21,487 bases of DNA. Source: a virus. Shown here in pieces: positions 7,634 to 16,051 of this stretch (its first letter is position 1; each line of letters begins with the position of its first letter). Under the pieces are notes generated by a model. It was not told the origin of the DNA, made no database searches, and saw only the letters and a program-made list of their open reading frames with translations. The stretch lies in the IMG/VR virus record IMGVR_UViG_3300045286_000168, positions 1-21,487 of that record; one strand, given 5' to 3'. Position numbers and translations under genes: made by a program.

Positions 7634-8068
7634 GTGACCTTCAGCTACTCGGTCGGCAACACGGCACGCGACGACGTGCGCCTGTTGATCGGGGACGTGG
7701 ACTACAACGTCTCCGAGGACCTGCGACTCGAGGACGAGGACATCGAGCGCATTCTGGTCTTGCAGGCGGGCAGCAGCAGCCCCGGGGACACGGGCGTCTT
7801 CCGCGCCGCAGCCTTCGCAGCCGAGATCCTGGCTTCGAAGTTCGACCGCAAGGCCGAGGGCAGCCCCGGTCCCGATCGCGTGATGCCGTCGAACCGTGCC
7901 GCCGGCCTCCGCGCGACGGCCGAGCGGCTCCGGCGCCAGCTCGCAGCCCACGCCGTGCCGTCGGCCGGCGGGATCTCCGTCTCGGCGAAGGCCGCGCGCG
8001 CGGGCGATTCCGATCGCCCGTGTCCCGCCTTCAGCCTCGGGATGCTGGACAACAATGGCTCGGTATGA
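7634..8068 (+). CDS. Head-tail connector-like protein
   Basis: This 144-residue protein starts at a GTG 9 bases after the preceding gene, with a GAGGCGG-like site upstream. The N-terminal segment DDVRLLIGDVDYNVSEDLRL, the acidic EDEDIERIL helix and the FRAAAFAAEILASKFDRKAEG helix match the all-helical gp6/gp15-like head-tail connectors that dock under the portal. The C-terminal third is Ala/Arg-rich and probably flexible. The end of the gene overlaps the next by 14 bases. The family is judged by pattern and location. Confidence 0.65.
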   Translation: MTFSYSVGNTARDDVRLLIGDVDYNVSEDLRLEDEDIERILVLQAGSSSPGDTGVFRAAAFAAEILASKFDRKAEGSPGPDRVMPSNRAAGLRATAERLRRQLAAHAVPSAGGISVSAKAARAGDSDRPCPAFSLGMLDNNGSV

Positions 8069-8624
8069 GAGCCCGGAGCGGCTCGCGGCGAAGATGCGGA
8101 AGTGGGCCGATGCGGGCTTCGACTACGCCATCATCGCCGGCGCGCGCACCGCTCTCGAAGAAGACCGTCGCGACTCGATCTCCCGGGCACCGTCCCGCAG
8201 TGGAGCGCTGCGCCGCACGATCCGCGTGACGACGCCGAGCAGCCGGCGCGCGGCGCGGACAGGCATCGTCCGGATCGGCCTTTCGGCTGGCAGTAGAGTC
8301 TTCGGGAACCCCGTCCGCTACGCCGCGGTGCACCAGCGCGGCCTCGTGGGCTACCCGCCCAAGCCGAAAACGAAGCCTCACGTGATCGAGGCCCACGCGG
8401 CCGGCACGTGGATCGCGCGCTGGAGCCCGCGCCACGGCTACTCCGCCCGGCAGGCCTCCGGGAAGGTCCTGTCGTTTCTCGTCGCGGGCCGGCGCGCCTT
8501 CGCGCGGCACGTCAACCACCCCGGGTCGCGATTCCGGGCGCTCGAGTACCTCAAGGTCAACGAGACCCGCGCCGCCGGCGCCATCGACCAGTCGGTGCAG
8601 AAGAGCGCCGATGCGGAGCTGTAG
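8055..8624 (+). CDS. Neck / HK97 gp10-like protein
   Basis: The ATG at 8055 gives 189 residues and overlaps the preceding gene by 14 bases. The pattern of a helical N-terminus, then PSRSGALRRTIRV (about residues 46-58), a strand, and NPVRYAAVHQRG (about 85-96) is that of HK97 gp10-like neck or tail-completion proteins that join the tail to the head. It is strongly basic, with 26 or more Arg, and the C-terminal region contains a second globular stretch of unknown role. The context between the connector and the tail-terminator-like gene supports the call. Confidence 0.65.
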   Translation: MARYESPERLAAKMRKWADAGFDYAIIAGARTALEEDRRDSISRAPSRSGALRRTIRVTTPSSRRAARTGIVRIGLSAGSRVFGNPVRYAAVHQRGLVGYPPKPKTKPHVIEAHAAGTWIARWSPRHGYSARQASGKVLSFLVAGRRAFARHVNHPGSRFRALEYLKVNETRAAGAIDQSVQKSADAEL

Positions 8625-9137
8625 GTGCCGACCGTTGAATCACGGCACGAGCGGATCGTCGCGACGATCGCGGCGAAGCTGGCGGCGATCGTCGCCGGCC
8701 AGAGCGCGACGCCGACAGCGGATGCGTACTGGTACACCCCGACCGTGGTCGTCCGCGTCGAGGACCTCGATGTGGACAACCTGCGCAGCCAGGACGACGT
8801 CGTCTACCAGGTCCTCGAGGGCGACGAGTTCCCGAAGGAGCGCGAGAACCTCCGCTTCCTGTGCGAGCTCGAGGTCTTCATCCTGGCGGCCAAGCGTTGG
8901 CAGCCGAATACGACGCAGCCCTATGGCATGTGGACGCCCTACGGGGCGACCCTCCGCAACCGGCTCACGCAGGACATTGGCAACTGCTTGGAGTCGGACG
9001 TCCAGCTCGGCGGCCTCTGCGACAACCTCGAGATCAGGGGCGAGGATCGAGGCATCCGCATCGAAAGTAGCGTGCGCTGGGCGTCGATCGAGCTGCGCAT
9101 CGTCGTCACCTATGACCACCTGGTGGGGGCCCGCTGA
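8625..9137 (+). CDS. Tail terminator-like protein
   Basis: A GTG directly abutting the previous stop starts this 170-residue protein. It has a helical N-terminus (ESRHERIVATIAAKLAAIV), then strands with WYTPTVVVRVEDLD, and a central acidic VYQVLEGDEFPKERENL loop followed by beta strands ending in IELRIVVTYDHLVG. This is the alpha/beta build of the small tail-terminator (gpU-like) proteins, and it sits in the expected place between the neck and tube genes. The assignment is by position and secondary-structure pattern; I cannot rule out another tail-completion role. Confidence 0.55.
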   Translation: MPTVESRHERIVATIAAKLAAIVAGQSATPTADAYWYTPTVVVRVEDLDVDNLRSQDDVVYQVLEGDEFPKERENLRFLCELEVFILAAKRWQPNTTQPYGMWTPYGATLRNRLTQDIGNCLESDVQLGGLCDNLEIRGEDRGIRIESSVRWASIELRIVVTYDHLVGAR

Positions 9138-9361
9138 TGCTGATCGCGGTGGCGCTCGCCGCGTCGGCACTCGCGTTGTTGGCGGCCGGACTCTCCCTGT
9201 GGCTGTGGGTGATCTCCATGCGGGCCCTGGGCGAGATCTCGGCGGCGGTCAAGGCGGTGGTCGTGCGGGGCAGCGCCGAGGGGCCGAGCGGCGGGCTCGA
9301 GAGGCTGGCCGACCGGCATCACGAGTTCGTTCGGCGGGCCCGGGCTAGGGAGGGGCGATGA
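9137..9361 (+). CDS. Small single-pass membrane protein
   Basis: The 74-residue protein starts one base inside the previous stop (TGATG). Residues 2-27 are a continuous hydrophobic segment (LIAVALAASALALLAAGLSL and on), a clear membrane helix, followed by a short amphipathic stretch and a basic, Arg-rich tail with HHEFVRRARAREGR. Nothing else in the structural operon except the 7131 gene targets the membrane. It could be a lysis-related, superinfection-exclusion or tail-associated protein; the sequence does not tell. The next gene overlaps by 4 bases. Confidence 0.55.
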   Translation: MLIAVALAASALALLAAGLSLWLWVISMRALGEISAAVKAVVVRGSAEGPSGGLERLADRHHEFVRRARAREGR

Positions 9362-9543
9362 AGATCCAGTGGCAGAGGCCGACCGAGGAGCACCCGGTCC
9401 TGGGCCTGCTCCAGACCGGCGAGGTCTACGTCGTCGAGGACGCGCTCGGGGCGGTCTGGATCGATTCCGGCGCCGCGAGCAAGCAGGAGGAGGCGCCCCC
9501 GCCGCGATCGCGGCGTACGGCGGCCAAGGAAGGGGAGGAGTAG
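9358..9543 (+). CDS. Small hypothetical protein before the tail tube gene
   Basis: An ATGA overlap links this 61-residue protein to the membrane protein before it. Its N-terminal 40 residues contain GEVYVVEDALGAVWIDSG, a short strand-turn-strand with hydrophobic spacing, and the tail is Pro/Arg/Glu-rich and probably unstructured. I recognise no family. The gene end carries the GGAGGAG at 9534-9540 that serves the tail tube gene, so part of its conservation may be for that site. Confidence 0.5.
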   Translation: MKIQWQRPTEEHPVLGLLQTGEVYVVEDALGAVWIDSGAASKQEEAPPPRSRRTAAKEGEE

Positions 9544-9546
9544 GCC

Positions 9547-10623
9547 ATGGCGATCGGAAAGGGTCATCTCAGCAAGGCGGCGTTCAAGAAGGGCAGCGCG
9601 TGGAACACGCCGGTCGCCTGCGGCGCCGGGGACGGCTTCGAGTTCTACGAGGAGTCGATCGCGAGCAACGTCGGCCTGATCTCCGACACCCAGGCGCGCG
9701 CGAGCGCGAAGGTCCGCGCAGGCCAGGCCGGCAACCGACTCTTCAGCGGTTCGTTCCGTGTCCCGGCGCGCTACGAGGGCCTCGAGCCGCTCATCGCCAT
9801 GATCATGGGCACGGCCGGAGCGCCGACGACGGTCGACACGACCGCCAAGAAGCACGTCCTCAAGATGGCGAACGCCGTCGAGGGCCTCTTCGGGACCCTG
9901 GTCTTCGACAAGCTCGTCAAGATCTGGGAGTACAAATCGGCGAAGCTGACCGGCTTCACCCTCCGCGTGCAACAGGCCGCCGAGGGCGCCCGGGCCGAGG
10001 TGGAGTTCCGGTGCGTCGCATCGGACCTCGACAAGGCCTCGGCCGTCAACACGAGCGGCACCATGGCTTCGGTGACCTTCCCGGCCAACCGGGACTTCTT
10101 GCTGCTCTCCCAGCTCGTCGTCCGGCTGAACCCGCAGGGCGGCGGCGGCCTCGCCTCGAGCGATGCCGTCTACCTCTCGGGCTTCGAGATCAGCGTCGAC
10201 CGGCCGTCGAAGGAAGACGACGTCACGACGAAGCTCGGGAACCTCGCCGAGGAGCCCACGCAGCAGGATTTCTGCGGGGTGAAGGGCTCGCTCACCGTCA
10301 GCAAGTACGCCGACGGCACCGGCGGGAACGACGCCCTCCACGACGCGGTGCTCTCGAAGGCCGAACAGAAGATGGACATCGTCTTCACCGCGCCGACGCT
10401 CGCGGGCAGCTCCACGCAGTACTACCAGTGGAAGCTCTTTCTCAACGCGTGCCAGTTCGACGCGGGCCAGCAGCCGACGATGGGCGGTCCGGGGCTGATG
10501 TCCTGGTCCGCCGCGTTCATGGCGCACGAGGTCCTCTCGGCCCCGACGGGCTTCACGGCGGGCCACACCGACCCGCTGGTGATGGAGATCTACTCGCAGC
10601 GCTCCACCGACCCGCTCGCATAG
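9547..10623 (+). CDS. Tail tube protein
   Basis: This 358-residue protein should polymerise to form the tube of the tail. It opens with AIGKGHLSKAAFKKGSAWNT, an N-terminal pattern seen in long siphophage tube proteins, and continues as alternating beta strands with an internal acidic loop (RPSKEDDVTTK, near residues 219-229) and a C-terminal DPLVMEIYSQRS. The ribosome binding site is strong: GGAGGAG at 9534-9540, 6 bases from the ATG, fitting an abundant product. It is longer than lambda gpV and may be a two-domain tube protein. The following chaperone pair and tape measure support the identification. Confidence 0.75.
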   Translation: MAIGKGHLSKAAFKKGSAWNTPVACGAGDGFEFYEESIASNVGLISDTQARASAKVRAGQAGNRLFSGSFRVPARYEGLEPLIAMIMGTAGAPTTVDTTAKKHVLKMANAVEGLFGTLVFDKLVKIWEYKSAKLTGFTLRVQQAAEGARAEVEFRCVASDLDKASAVNTSGTMASVTFPANRDFLLLSQLVVRLNPQGGGGLASSDAVYLSGFEISVDRPSKEDDVTTKLGNLAEEPTQQDFCGVKGSLTVSKYADGTGGNDALHDAVLSKAEQKMDIVFTAPTLAGSSTQYYQWKLFLNACQFDAGQQPTMGGPGLMSWSAAFMAHEVLSAPTGFTAGHTDPLVMEIYSQRSTDPLA

Positions 10624-10734
10624 CGCGCGGGGGCGTGGGGCTCTGGCGCCGCCTCGCCGACAAGGCGTTGCGGCGGAAGCGGACGCGGAAGGGACGCAAC
10701 CGGCCCACGACGGGCCCACGAAAGGAGGGTGGCG

Positions 10735-11223
10735 ATGCCGTTCCGAGCAGGCCGCGACGCGAGCGCGGATCCGGGGGAGCTGGTCTTCTGGAAAAAGGAC
10801 CCTGACAACGGCGAACCGGTGCGCTTCCGGTTGCGCCGGCCCGACGGAGAGTTCGACCGCCAGATTCGGAAACAGACCGTGCGCGGCCTGCGGGCCGAGC
10901 AGCTCCGGTCGATGTCGGCGGCCAAGGCCGTCGACCGCGGATGGGAGATCGCCGTCTCGAGGGCCTCCCACGTGCTGCTCGACAGCGAGAACTTCGCGGT
11001 CCTGCTCCCCGATCCCAAGGCTGCGGCGGTCTTCGGCGAGGCCCTCGGCCAGGCGATCGATGTCGGGGCGGTCGTCGTCCTCGACGGGAAGTGGAACGAC
11101 GCCGTCAAGGCCGTGGTCTTCGAGACGCTGCCCGCGCTCGTCGGCTGGATCAACGACAAGGCCGACGAGCTCCTCCGGCTCGAAGCCGAGGACGAGGACG
11201 CAGCCGCGGAGTCCTTTCGTTGA
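10735..11223 (+). CDS. Tail assembly chaperone (gpG-like)
   Basis: The ATG at 10735 is preceded by AAAGGAGG at 10721-10728 with a 6-base spacer, which selects it over the GTG at 10729. The 162-residue product is largely helical and acidic toward its end (LEAEDEDAAAESFR). It lies between tube and tape measure, where lambda G sits, and its 3' end meets a second open frame in which coding continues. Its role would be to bind the tape measure and guide tube polymerisation. The 111 bases between this gene and the tube stop hold no confident gene. Confidence 0.65.
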   Translation: MPFRAGRDASADPGELVFWKKDPDNGEPVRFRLRRPDGEFDRQIRKQTVRGLRAEQLRSMSAAKAVDRGWEIAVSRASHVLLDSENFAVLLPDPKAAAVFGEALGQAIDVGAVVVLDGKWNDAVKAVVFETLPALVGWINDKADELLRLEAEDEDAAAESFR

Positions 11224-11605
11224 CTTCTGGCGCTTCCGGCTTTCATTCCCGACCGTACCAGCGGCCGAGAGCGGGAGGGTCTATCGGACGCTCGATGCGA
11301 GGTGCGGGGCGTGCGTGATCCAGGGCGGCGAGGAAAACCCGTGCTTGGCGCCAGGGCTGCTGGAGCAGATCCGAGCCCGCACGGGCTCCCCCTGTCCCCG
11401 CCGCGAATCCCAGAACGCCGACGACTTCTTGGCGAGCGAGCTCGGCTGGCTCGGAGCTCACGCCGAGACTGGCCACCTCTTCCGCGTCACCTGGGACGTC
11501 GCAACCGAGGGCTACGCGGACACCGAGCGCCTCGCGCTCTTGCGCCGGATTTCCCGAGCCTACGCGGACCCCGAGATCGCGGCGATTCTCTGGCCAAAGA
11601 GCTGA
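11219..11605 (+). CDS. Frameshifted extension of the tail chaperone (gpT-like)
   Basis: From the junction with the preceding gene, the frame shifted by +1 (equivalently -2) is open and codes from VDFWRFRL to a TGA at 11603-11605, 128 residues ending AILWPKS. Its codon usage is as GC-ended as that of its neighbours from the first codon, and no start codon or ribosome binding site occurs at the junction; the first in-frame GTG (11315) would lose 32 residues. A fused product would have about 289 residues. This is the G/GT arrangement of long-tailed phages, in a different shift direction from lambda. Four Cys residues (pattern C-x2-C-x9-C-x16-C) suggest a possible metal site. The coding is well supported; the frameshift is inferred. 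Confidence 0.6.
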   Translation, partial: VDFWRFRLSFPTVPAAESGRVYRTLDARCGACVIQGGEENPCLAPGLLEQIRARTGSPCPRRESQNADDFLASELGWLGAHAETGHLFRVTWDVATEGYADTERLALLRRISRAYADPEIAAILWPKS

Positions 11606-11614
11606 GCTGAAACC

Positions 11615-14600
11615 ATGGCCGTCGTCCGCGTCGATCTCGAGGTCAGCAACAAGGGCGAGGTCGTCCTCAAGAACATCGCCGGCCAGCTCGACACGGTCGG
11701 CGAGAGGGCCAAGGTCGCCCAGTCCGTCCTCGCCAAGCTGTTCGACCAGTCCGGGCTCGGGTCGACGGGCAGTGGGACGGTCGACAAGTGGCTGGCAGGC
11801 CTTGCAGCGATGGGGCCCGTCGGAGCCGCCGCGGCCGCTGCGATGGGCGTCTTCGCCGCCGCCGCGACGGCGTCGGCCGTGGCGGTAGGGGCCGCGATCA
11901 AGGAGGTCACGGAGTACGGGGGCCACCTGGGCGACCTCTCGGCGAAGACCGGCATCGGGACCACCGCCCTGCAGGAGCTCGAGCAGGCCGGGCGGCTGAC
12001 CGGCGTATCCCTGGAGGAGCTCGCTGGCGGCGTGACGAAGCTGCAGAAGAACCTCGTGGATACACCGGCGAAGTTCGAGCAGCTTGGCCTTTCAGTCGAC
12101 CGGCTGCGGGCGATGGCCCCCGAAGAGCAGCTCGCAGCCGTGGCGGCGAGGCTTCAGCAGATCAGCGACCCTGCACTCCGGGCGGCGGCGGCGATGGACC
12201 TGCTGGGCAAGTCCGGGGCCTCGCTGCTACCCGCGCTGAGGAGCGACCTTGGCGAAGCCGCGGATCAGGCGCAGCACCTGGGGATGGTCCTGTCGGAGGA
12301 CACCGTCAAGAGCCTGGACGAGCTCGGCGACGCTGCGGACACGCTCGGCGCCACGTGGACCGGGCTCTGGCGCCAGATCGGCGCCGCGATCGCGCGCCAG
12401 CCAGAGGTGATCTCGGCGCTCACGGGCATGACCGAAATCGTCGGTGCCATGGCCCGGGGGGCGAAGGACGCCGTGCCGGCCGTCCTGGATTTCGGCCGCG
12501 CGATCGACAGGATCGCTTTGGGGGGCAACATCCAGCAGATCCTCGCCCTGATGCGCGGCGCCGGCCTCCTGCTTTCGTCGGGCGGCCCGACTCCAAAGGG
12601 CAACATCTTTGGGCCGATGGCGGCCCCTGGCGGCATCGACTTTGCGGCGATCGCCGCCCGCGCCGGTGTCGCAACCGACGACTACAAGGCCCAGGACCGG
12701 AAGGACAAGGCCGCGGCTGAGGCAGAGGCCTCTCGTCTCGCCGCCCTCGCGGCCGACCTCGAGGCCGCAGCCGTGAAGCGGAACGCCGAGGCCTTGAAGC
12801 TGGCCGAGAAGGCCGAAGACGACTACTACAAGATCCAGGTCGATGTCGCGAAAGGCTCGGGGGACGTCATTCGCGCCCTGCAACTCGAAGCCGATGCCCA
12901 GGTCGCCGCGGCCGTCGCCACCTACACGAAGATCGCGGCCACCGGCAAAGCCACCGAGGCCGATCGCGAGATGATGCAGGAGACCATCGACCTGATCAAC
13001 ATCAACGAGGCGGGCGCCGAAGCGGCCGAACGGATGGCCAACGAACTCGAGAGGTACTACGCCACCCTCGACGCCATCGCCTCGGACGCCGACGAGGCAG
13101 CGGGAAACCTGGCTGAGGGCCTCGCGAGGTACTACGAGGAGGCGGCGCAAGCCGAGGAGGACCAGCTCCAGAGGCTGCGCGACACCGGGGATCTCATCAG
13201 CTCCCTGAGCGACCTGTACGCCGCGCTCGGCGGCTCTGCGAGTTCCGCATTCGGCAAGATCTTGTCCGGGCTGGGCGCCGGCTTCCGGTTGGCAGAGGCC
13301 TACAAGACCAGCACCACGGGGCTCGGGAAGGTGGGGGTGCTCGCTGGCGGCATCGCCTCGATCTACCAATCCGGCAAGGAGAATGGGGCGCTCGGCGGCG
13401 CGCTCGGCGGGGCGGCAACGGGGGCCGCGCTCGGATCTGTCGTCCCAGGCGTGGGCACGGTCGTTGGTGGCATCGTGGGGGGTGTCGTCGGACTGTTCGG
13501 GGGGCTCTTCGGTGGCGGCGCCAAGAAGGCCGAGGAAGAGCGGAAGCGACGAGAGGAGGCGGAGCAGAAAGCCGTGCAACAGCTCGGCGACCTTGCAAGT
13601 CGTTGGGAGCAGTTCCGCACCAAGACCGTGGAGGGCGGCGTCTCGGCCCTCGGCGCCGCCTTCGAGTACCTCGGGAAGCAGACCGACGTATCGGCGGATC
13701 GCCTGGCTCGCCTGGGGCTCATCGGATCGGCGGCCCTCGGCTCGCTGATCAAGAGCGGCCTCTCGTTCGTCGACGCGGTCAAGAAGATGGCTCCCACCCT
13801 CGAAGCGGCGCAGAAGGCTGGCGTAGAGATCGACAGCGGCAAGGGCTTCGGCCTTGGCGACTTCCAAGCCAAGGTGCTCGCCAACCAGGACCTCGTCAAC
13901 GCGGCCGAGAGCTGGGGCCAGGTGATCGACTCGCTGCGCGTCACCGGTTCGCTAACCCAGGAGACCTTTGGGGCGGCCCAGCAGGAGGCCCAGGCCTACT
14001 TCAACGACCTCATCGCAGGCGGCTTCTCGTCCAACCAGGCTCTCGCGGTGATCGCCAAGACGCTCTACTCGATCCAGTCGGCCGCGAACGACACCGGGCT
14101 CGCCGTGGACGCAAGCACCCAGTCCCTGATCGACCAGGCGAACACGGCTGGACTCCTCGATGGGATCGCCGACCCGTTCAAAGAGATGGCCGACATCCTC
14201 AAGACGCAGACCCAGATCCTCGCCGAGCTGGCGCGGGTGATGGGCGGCGTCCTGCCCGCGAGCGTGCAGGCCTACGTGGACAGCCTGAACTCCATCCCGC
14301 GCAGCGTCTCGACGACCGTGGACCTGAGCTACGGTGGCGACGCCGGCACGGGCCAGGACAACCGGCCGACCCCCACCCAGATCGACAACCCCGACTACAC
14401 CTCCGCGGGCGGCTTCGGCCCCCGGCGCCTGGCGCGGGACACCGTGTTCCAGGCGCACGAGGGGGAGCACGTCCTGATCGTCCCGAAGGGCCGGGCGGTG
14501 GGCTTCGCGAGCGCCGCCGGTGGCTTCGGCACGCCGGCTGCGATCAACGTGACGGTGGCGCCTCAGCTGGTCGTGAACGACAACAGCATGGTGCGGACGC

Positions 14601-14725
14601 CTGAAGGAACCGAGGCCTTCCGGAAGATGCTCGCGGAAGAGGGGGACAGGCTGCTGCGCGTCACGGACAACGAGCTGGCCGCCCGCGTCCGGCAGATCGT
14701 GCAGGACGCCGTCAGGGCGGGGTAG
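11615..14725 (+). CDS. Tail tape measure protein
   Basis: At 1036 residues this is by far the longest gene. It is helical, with an early hydrophobic stretch (LAAMGPVGAAAAAAMGVF, about residues 63-97), a large Ala/Glu/Lys-rich coiled-coil region (about 360-510), and a Gly-zipper membrane segment (about 590-638, ALGGALGGAATGAALG and following), which may insert into the host membrane during DNA entry. A highly charged KKAEEERKRREEAEQK follows. By the usual 0.15 nm per residue, the tail would be roughly 150 nm long. The C-terminus has HEGEHVLIVPKGRAVGF, a common tape-measure ending. The ribosome binding site is weak. No peptidase or lysozyme domain was seen. Confidence 0.92.
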   Translation: MAVVRVDLEVSNKGEVVLKNIAGQLDTVGERAKVAQSVLAKLFDQSGLGSTGSGTVDKWLAGLAAMGPVGAAAAAAMGVFAAAATASAVAVGAAIKEVTEYGGHLGDLSAKTGIGTTALQELEQAGRLTGVSLEELAGGVTKLQKNLVDTPAKFEQLGLSVDRLRAMAPEEQLAAVAARLQQISDPALRAAAAMDLLGKSGASLLPALRSDLGEAADQAQHLGMVLSEDTVKSLDELGDAADTLGATWTGLWRQIGAAIARQPEVISALTGMTEIVGAMARGAKDAVPAVLDFGRAIDRIALGGNIQQILALMRGAGLLLSSGGPTPKGNIFGPMAAPGGIDFAAIAARAGVATDDYKAQDRKDKAAAEAEASRLAALAADLEAAAVKRNAEALKLAEKAEDDYYKIQVDVAKGSGDVIRALQLEADAQVAAAVATYTKIAATGKATEADREMMQETIDLININEAGAEAAERMANELERYYATLDAIASDADEAAGNLAEGLARYYEEAAQAEEDQLQRLRDTGDLISSLSDLYAALGGSASSAFGKILSGLGAGFRLAEAYKTSTTGLGKVGVLAGGIASIYQSGKENGALGGALGGAATGAALGSVVPGVGTVVGGIVGGVVGLFGGLFGGGAKKAEEERKRREEAEQKAVQQLGDLASRWEQFRTKTVEGGVSALGAAFEYLGKQTDVSADRLARLGLIGSAALGSLIKSGLSFVDAVKKMAPTLEAAQKAGVEIDSGKGFGLGDFQAKVLANQDLVNAAESWGQVIDSLRVTGSLTQETFGAAQQEAQAYFNDLIAGGFSSNQALAVIAKTLYSIQSAANDTGLAVDASTQSLIDQANTAGLLDGIADPFKEMADILKTQTQILAELARVMGGVLPASVQAYVDSLNSIPRSVSTTVDLSYGGDAGTGQDNRPTPTQIDNPDYTSAGGFGPRRLARDTVFQAHEGEHVLIVPKGRAVGFASAAGGFGTPAAINVTVAPQLVVNDNSMVRTPEGTEAFRKMLAEEGDRLLRVTDNELAARVRQIVQDAVRAG

Positions 14726-14728
14726 GCC

Positions 14729-16051
14729 GTGGCGCTCTCCGCGGCCATGCGCATAGAGCTCGCCAAGAGCCAGGGCGCGAGCGCCTTCCCCGTCGTCACG
14801 ATCGCGCTCCCGGGCGGCACCCGCCGCTACGCGCTCGGGCCCGGGGTCGCCGCCGCCGGGGTGGGGCAGTTCGAGGGTCTCTTGCTCGAGCTGGGGTCGC
14901 TCTCGCGCTCCTTCGACTTCCGCGCCTCGACCCTGCAGGACGTGGAGTTCGACCTTCTCTTGGCGGACCCCGACGACTCCTTCGCCGCGCTCGTGGAGGG
15001 CGCGGCTGCGCGCTCCATCCGCGGGTCGGCCGTGACGCGCCAGCTCGGGTCGCTCAACGTCCCGCCGGCGGACTGGCACACCACCTTCGCCGGCGTCGTG
15101 GATCGGTACGCGCTCGACGGGCCGCAGCGTTGGCGAATCAGCGTCCGGCCCGACGACCTCGCGCTGCGCCGGTCGTTCCCCCGCGCGTCGATCGACTTCG
15201 CCGACTGGCCATCCGCGACCGAGGACGCTCTCGCGCAGTACGGCCCGCTGATCTACGGCAAGCACGACAGCATCGGCAACACGAACAAGGGCGCCGTGCC
15301 GTGCCTCTCGGTGGACCCCGCGAACTATCGCTACCTCGTTGCGTGGGGCTGGCTTAAGAGCGTGGACCGGGTCTACGCCGACGGTGCGAACCTTCCCACC
15401 GGCTGGTCCGTCACGCACCCGGTGCTCAACAGCGGCCGCATCGCCACCGCCCTGAAGTTCACCACGAACCAGGGCTCGAAGGCGATCACGGCCGACGTCC
15501 AGGGGTACGAGAGTGTGGGCGATGGCACTGGCACCCTCCTCGACAACGGGGCGGACCAGATCCAGCATCTCCTCTCGAACTTCGTCTTCGGCGACTACCG
15601 GGCTGGGGCCTGGCTCTCAACCTCGGCGCTCATCGACGCCACGTCGTGGGAGACGGTGCGGGCCTACCTGCAGACCTACGGTGGCGGCAGCTCGCGACGC
15701 ATCTTCGGCGACCAGCGGAAGGGAGTCGACGTCCTCAACGAGTGGGCGGCCTCGACCGACGTCAAGCTGTTCTGGACCGCGGGCGGCGAGCTCGGCGCGG
15801 CGATCGTGGACCCGGGCGCGCGCGACATCTACTCCGACACGGCCTGGCTGCGCAACGACGACGGCGTCGGGGGTCGCTTCGCCGCGAAGTGGTCGCCCGA
15901 CTGGGAGAGCCTCGTCGATCGGATCGATGTGCAGTTCCTCTATGGTGAGGCCGCGGGCAAGTACCTACGCAGCGTGACCGTCGCCGATCCGTCGCTCGGC
16001 TACGAGGCCGGCGACTCGCTGCAGCTACCGTGGAGCGCGGCCTACCTGTGA
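14729..16051 (+). CDS. Tail hub-like protein, N-terminal part
   Basis: A GTG start 3 bases after the tape measure gives 440 residues. The sequence resembles the baseplate-hub-type tail proteins (gp27/Dit-Tal region) of siphophages: strand-rich N-terminal domain, VDRYALDGPQRWRISVRPDDL (about residues 118-138), the PLIYGKHDS segment (about 172), and an ending that runs up to LGYEAGDSLQLPWSAAYL. In related hub proteins the segment after this continues into a helix-strand domain; here that part appears in the next gene, so the protein may be split. Role: caps the tube tip and anchors fibres. The stop overlaps the next GTG by 4 bases. Confidence 0.65.
   Translation: MALSAAMRIELAKSQGASAFPVVTIALPGGTRRYALGPGVAAAGVGQFEGLLLELGSLSRSFDFRASTLQDVEFDLLLADPDDSFAALVEGAAARSIRGSAVTRQLGSLNVPPADWHTTFAGVVDRYALDGPQRWRISVRPDDLALRRSFPRASIDFADWPSATEDALAQYGPLIYGKHDSIGNTNKGAVPCLSVDPANYRYLVAWGWLKSVDRVYADGANLPTGWSVTHPVLNSGRIATALKFTTNQGSKAITADVQGYESVGDGTGTLLDNGADQIQHLLSNFVFGDYRAGAWLSTSALIDATSWETVRAYLQTYGGGSSRRIFGDQRKGVDVLNEWAASTDVKLFWTAGGELGAAIVDPGARDIYSDTAWLRNDDGVGGRFAAKWSPDWESLVDRIDVQFLYGEAAGKYLRSVTVADPSLGYEAGDSLQLPWSAAYL

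Noticed and set aside
10635-10805. Small basic ORF (56 codons, GTG start) after the tail tube gene
   Set aside because: Its first 33 codons look mildly coding-like, but it lacks a ribosome binding site and runs 71 bases into the chaperone gene in another frame.
9319-10971. A 550-codon - strand frame and a 478-codon + strand frame over the tail tube gene
   Set aside because: Both are overlap shadows. The tube gene has the strong ribosome binding site and a plausible protein; the others are Arg/Gly/Pro-rich noise.
12227-13867. A 546-codon - strand frame opposite the tape measure gene
   Set aside because: Antisense shadow without motifs; the + strand tape measure is unambiguous.
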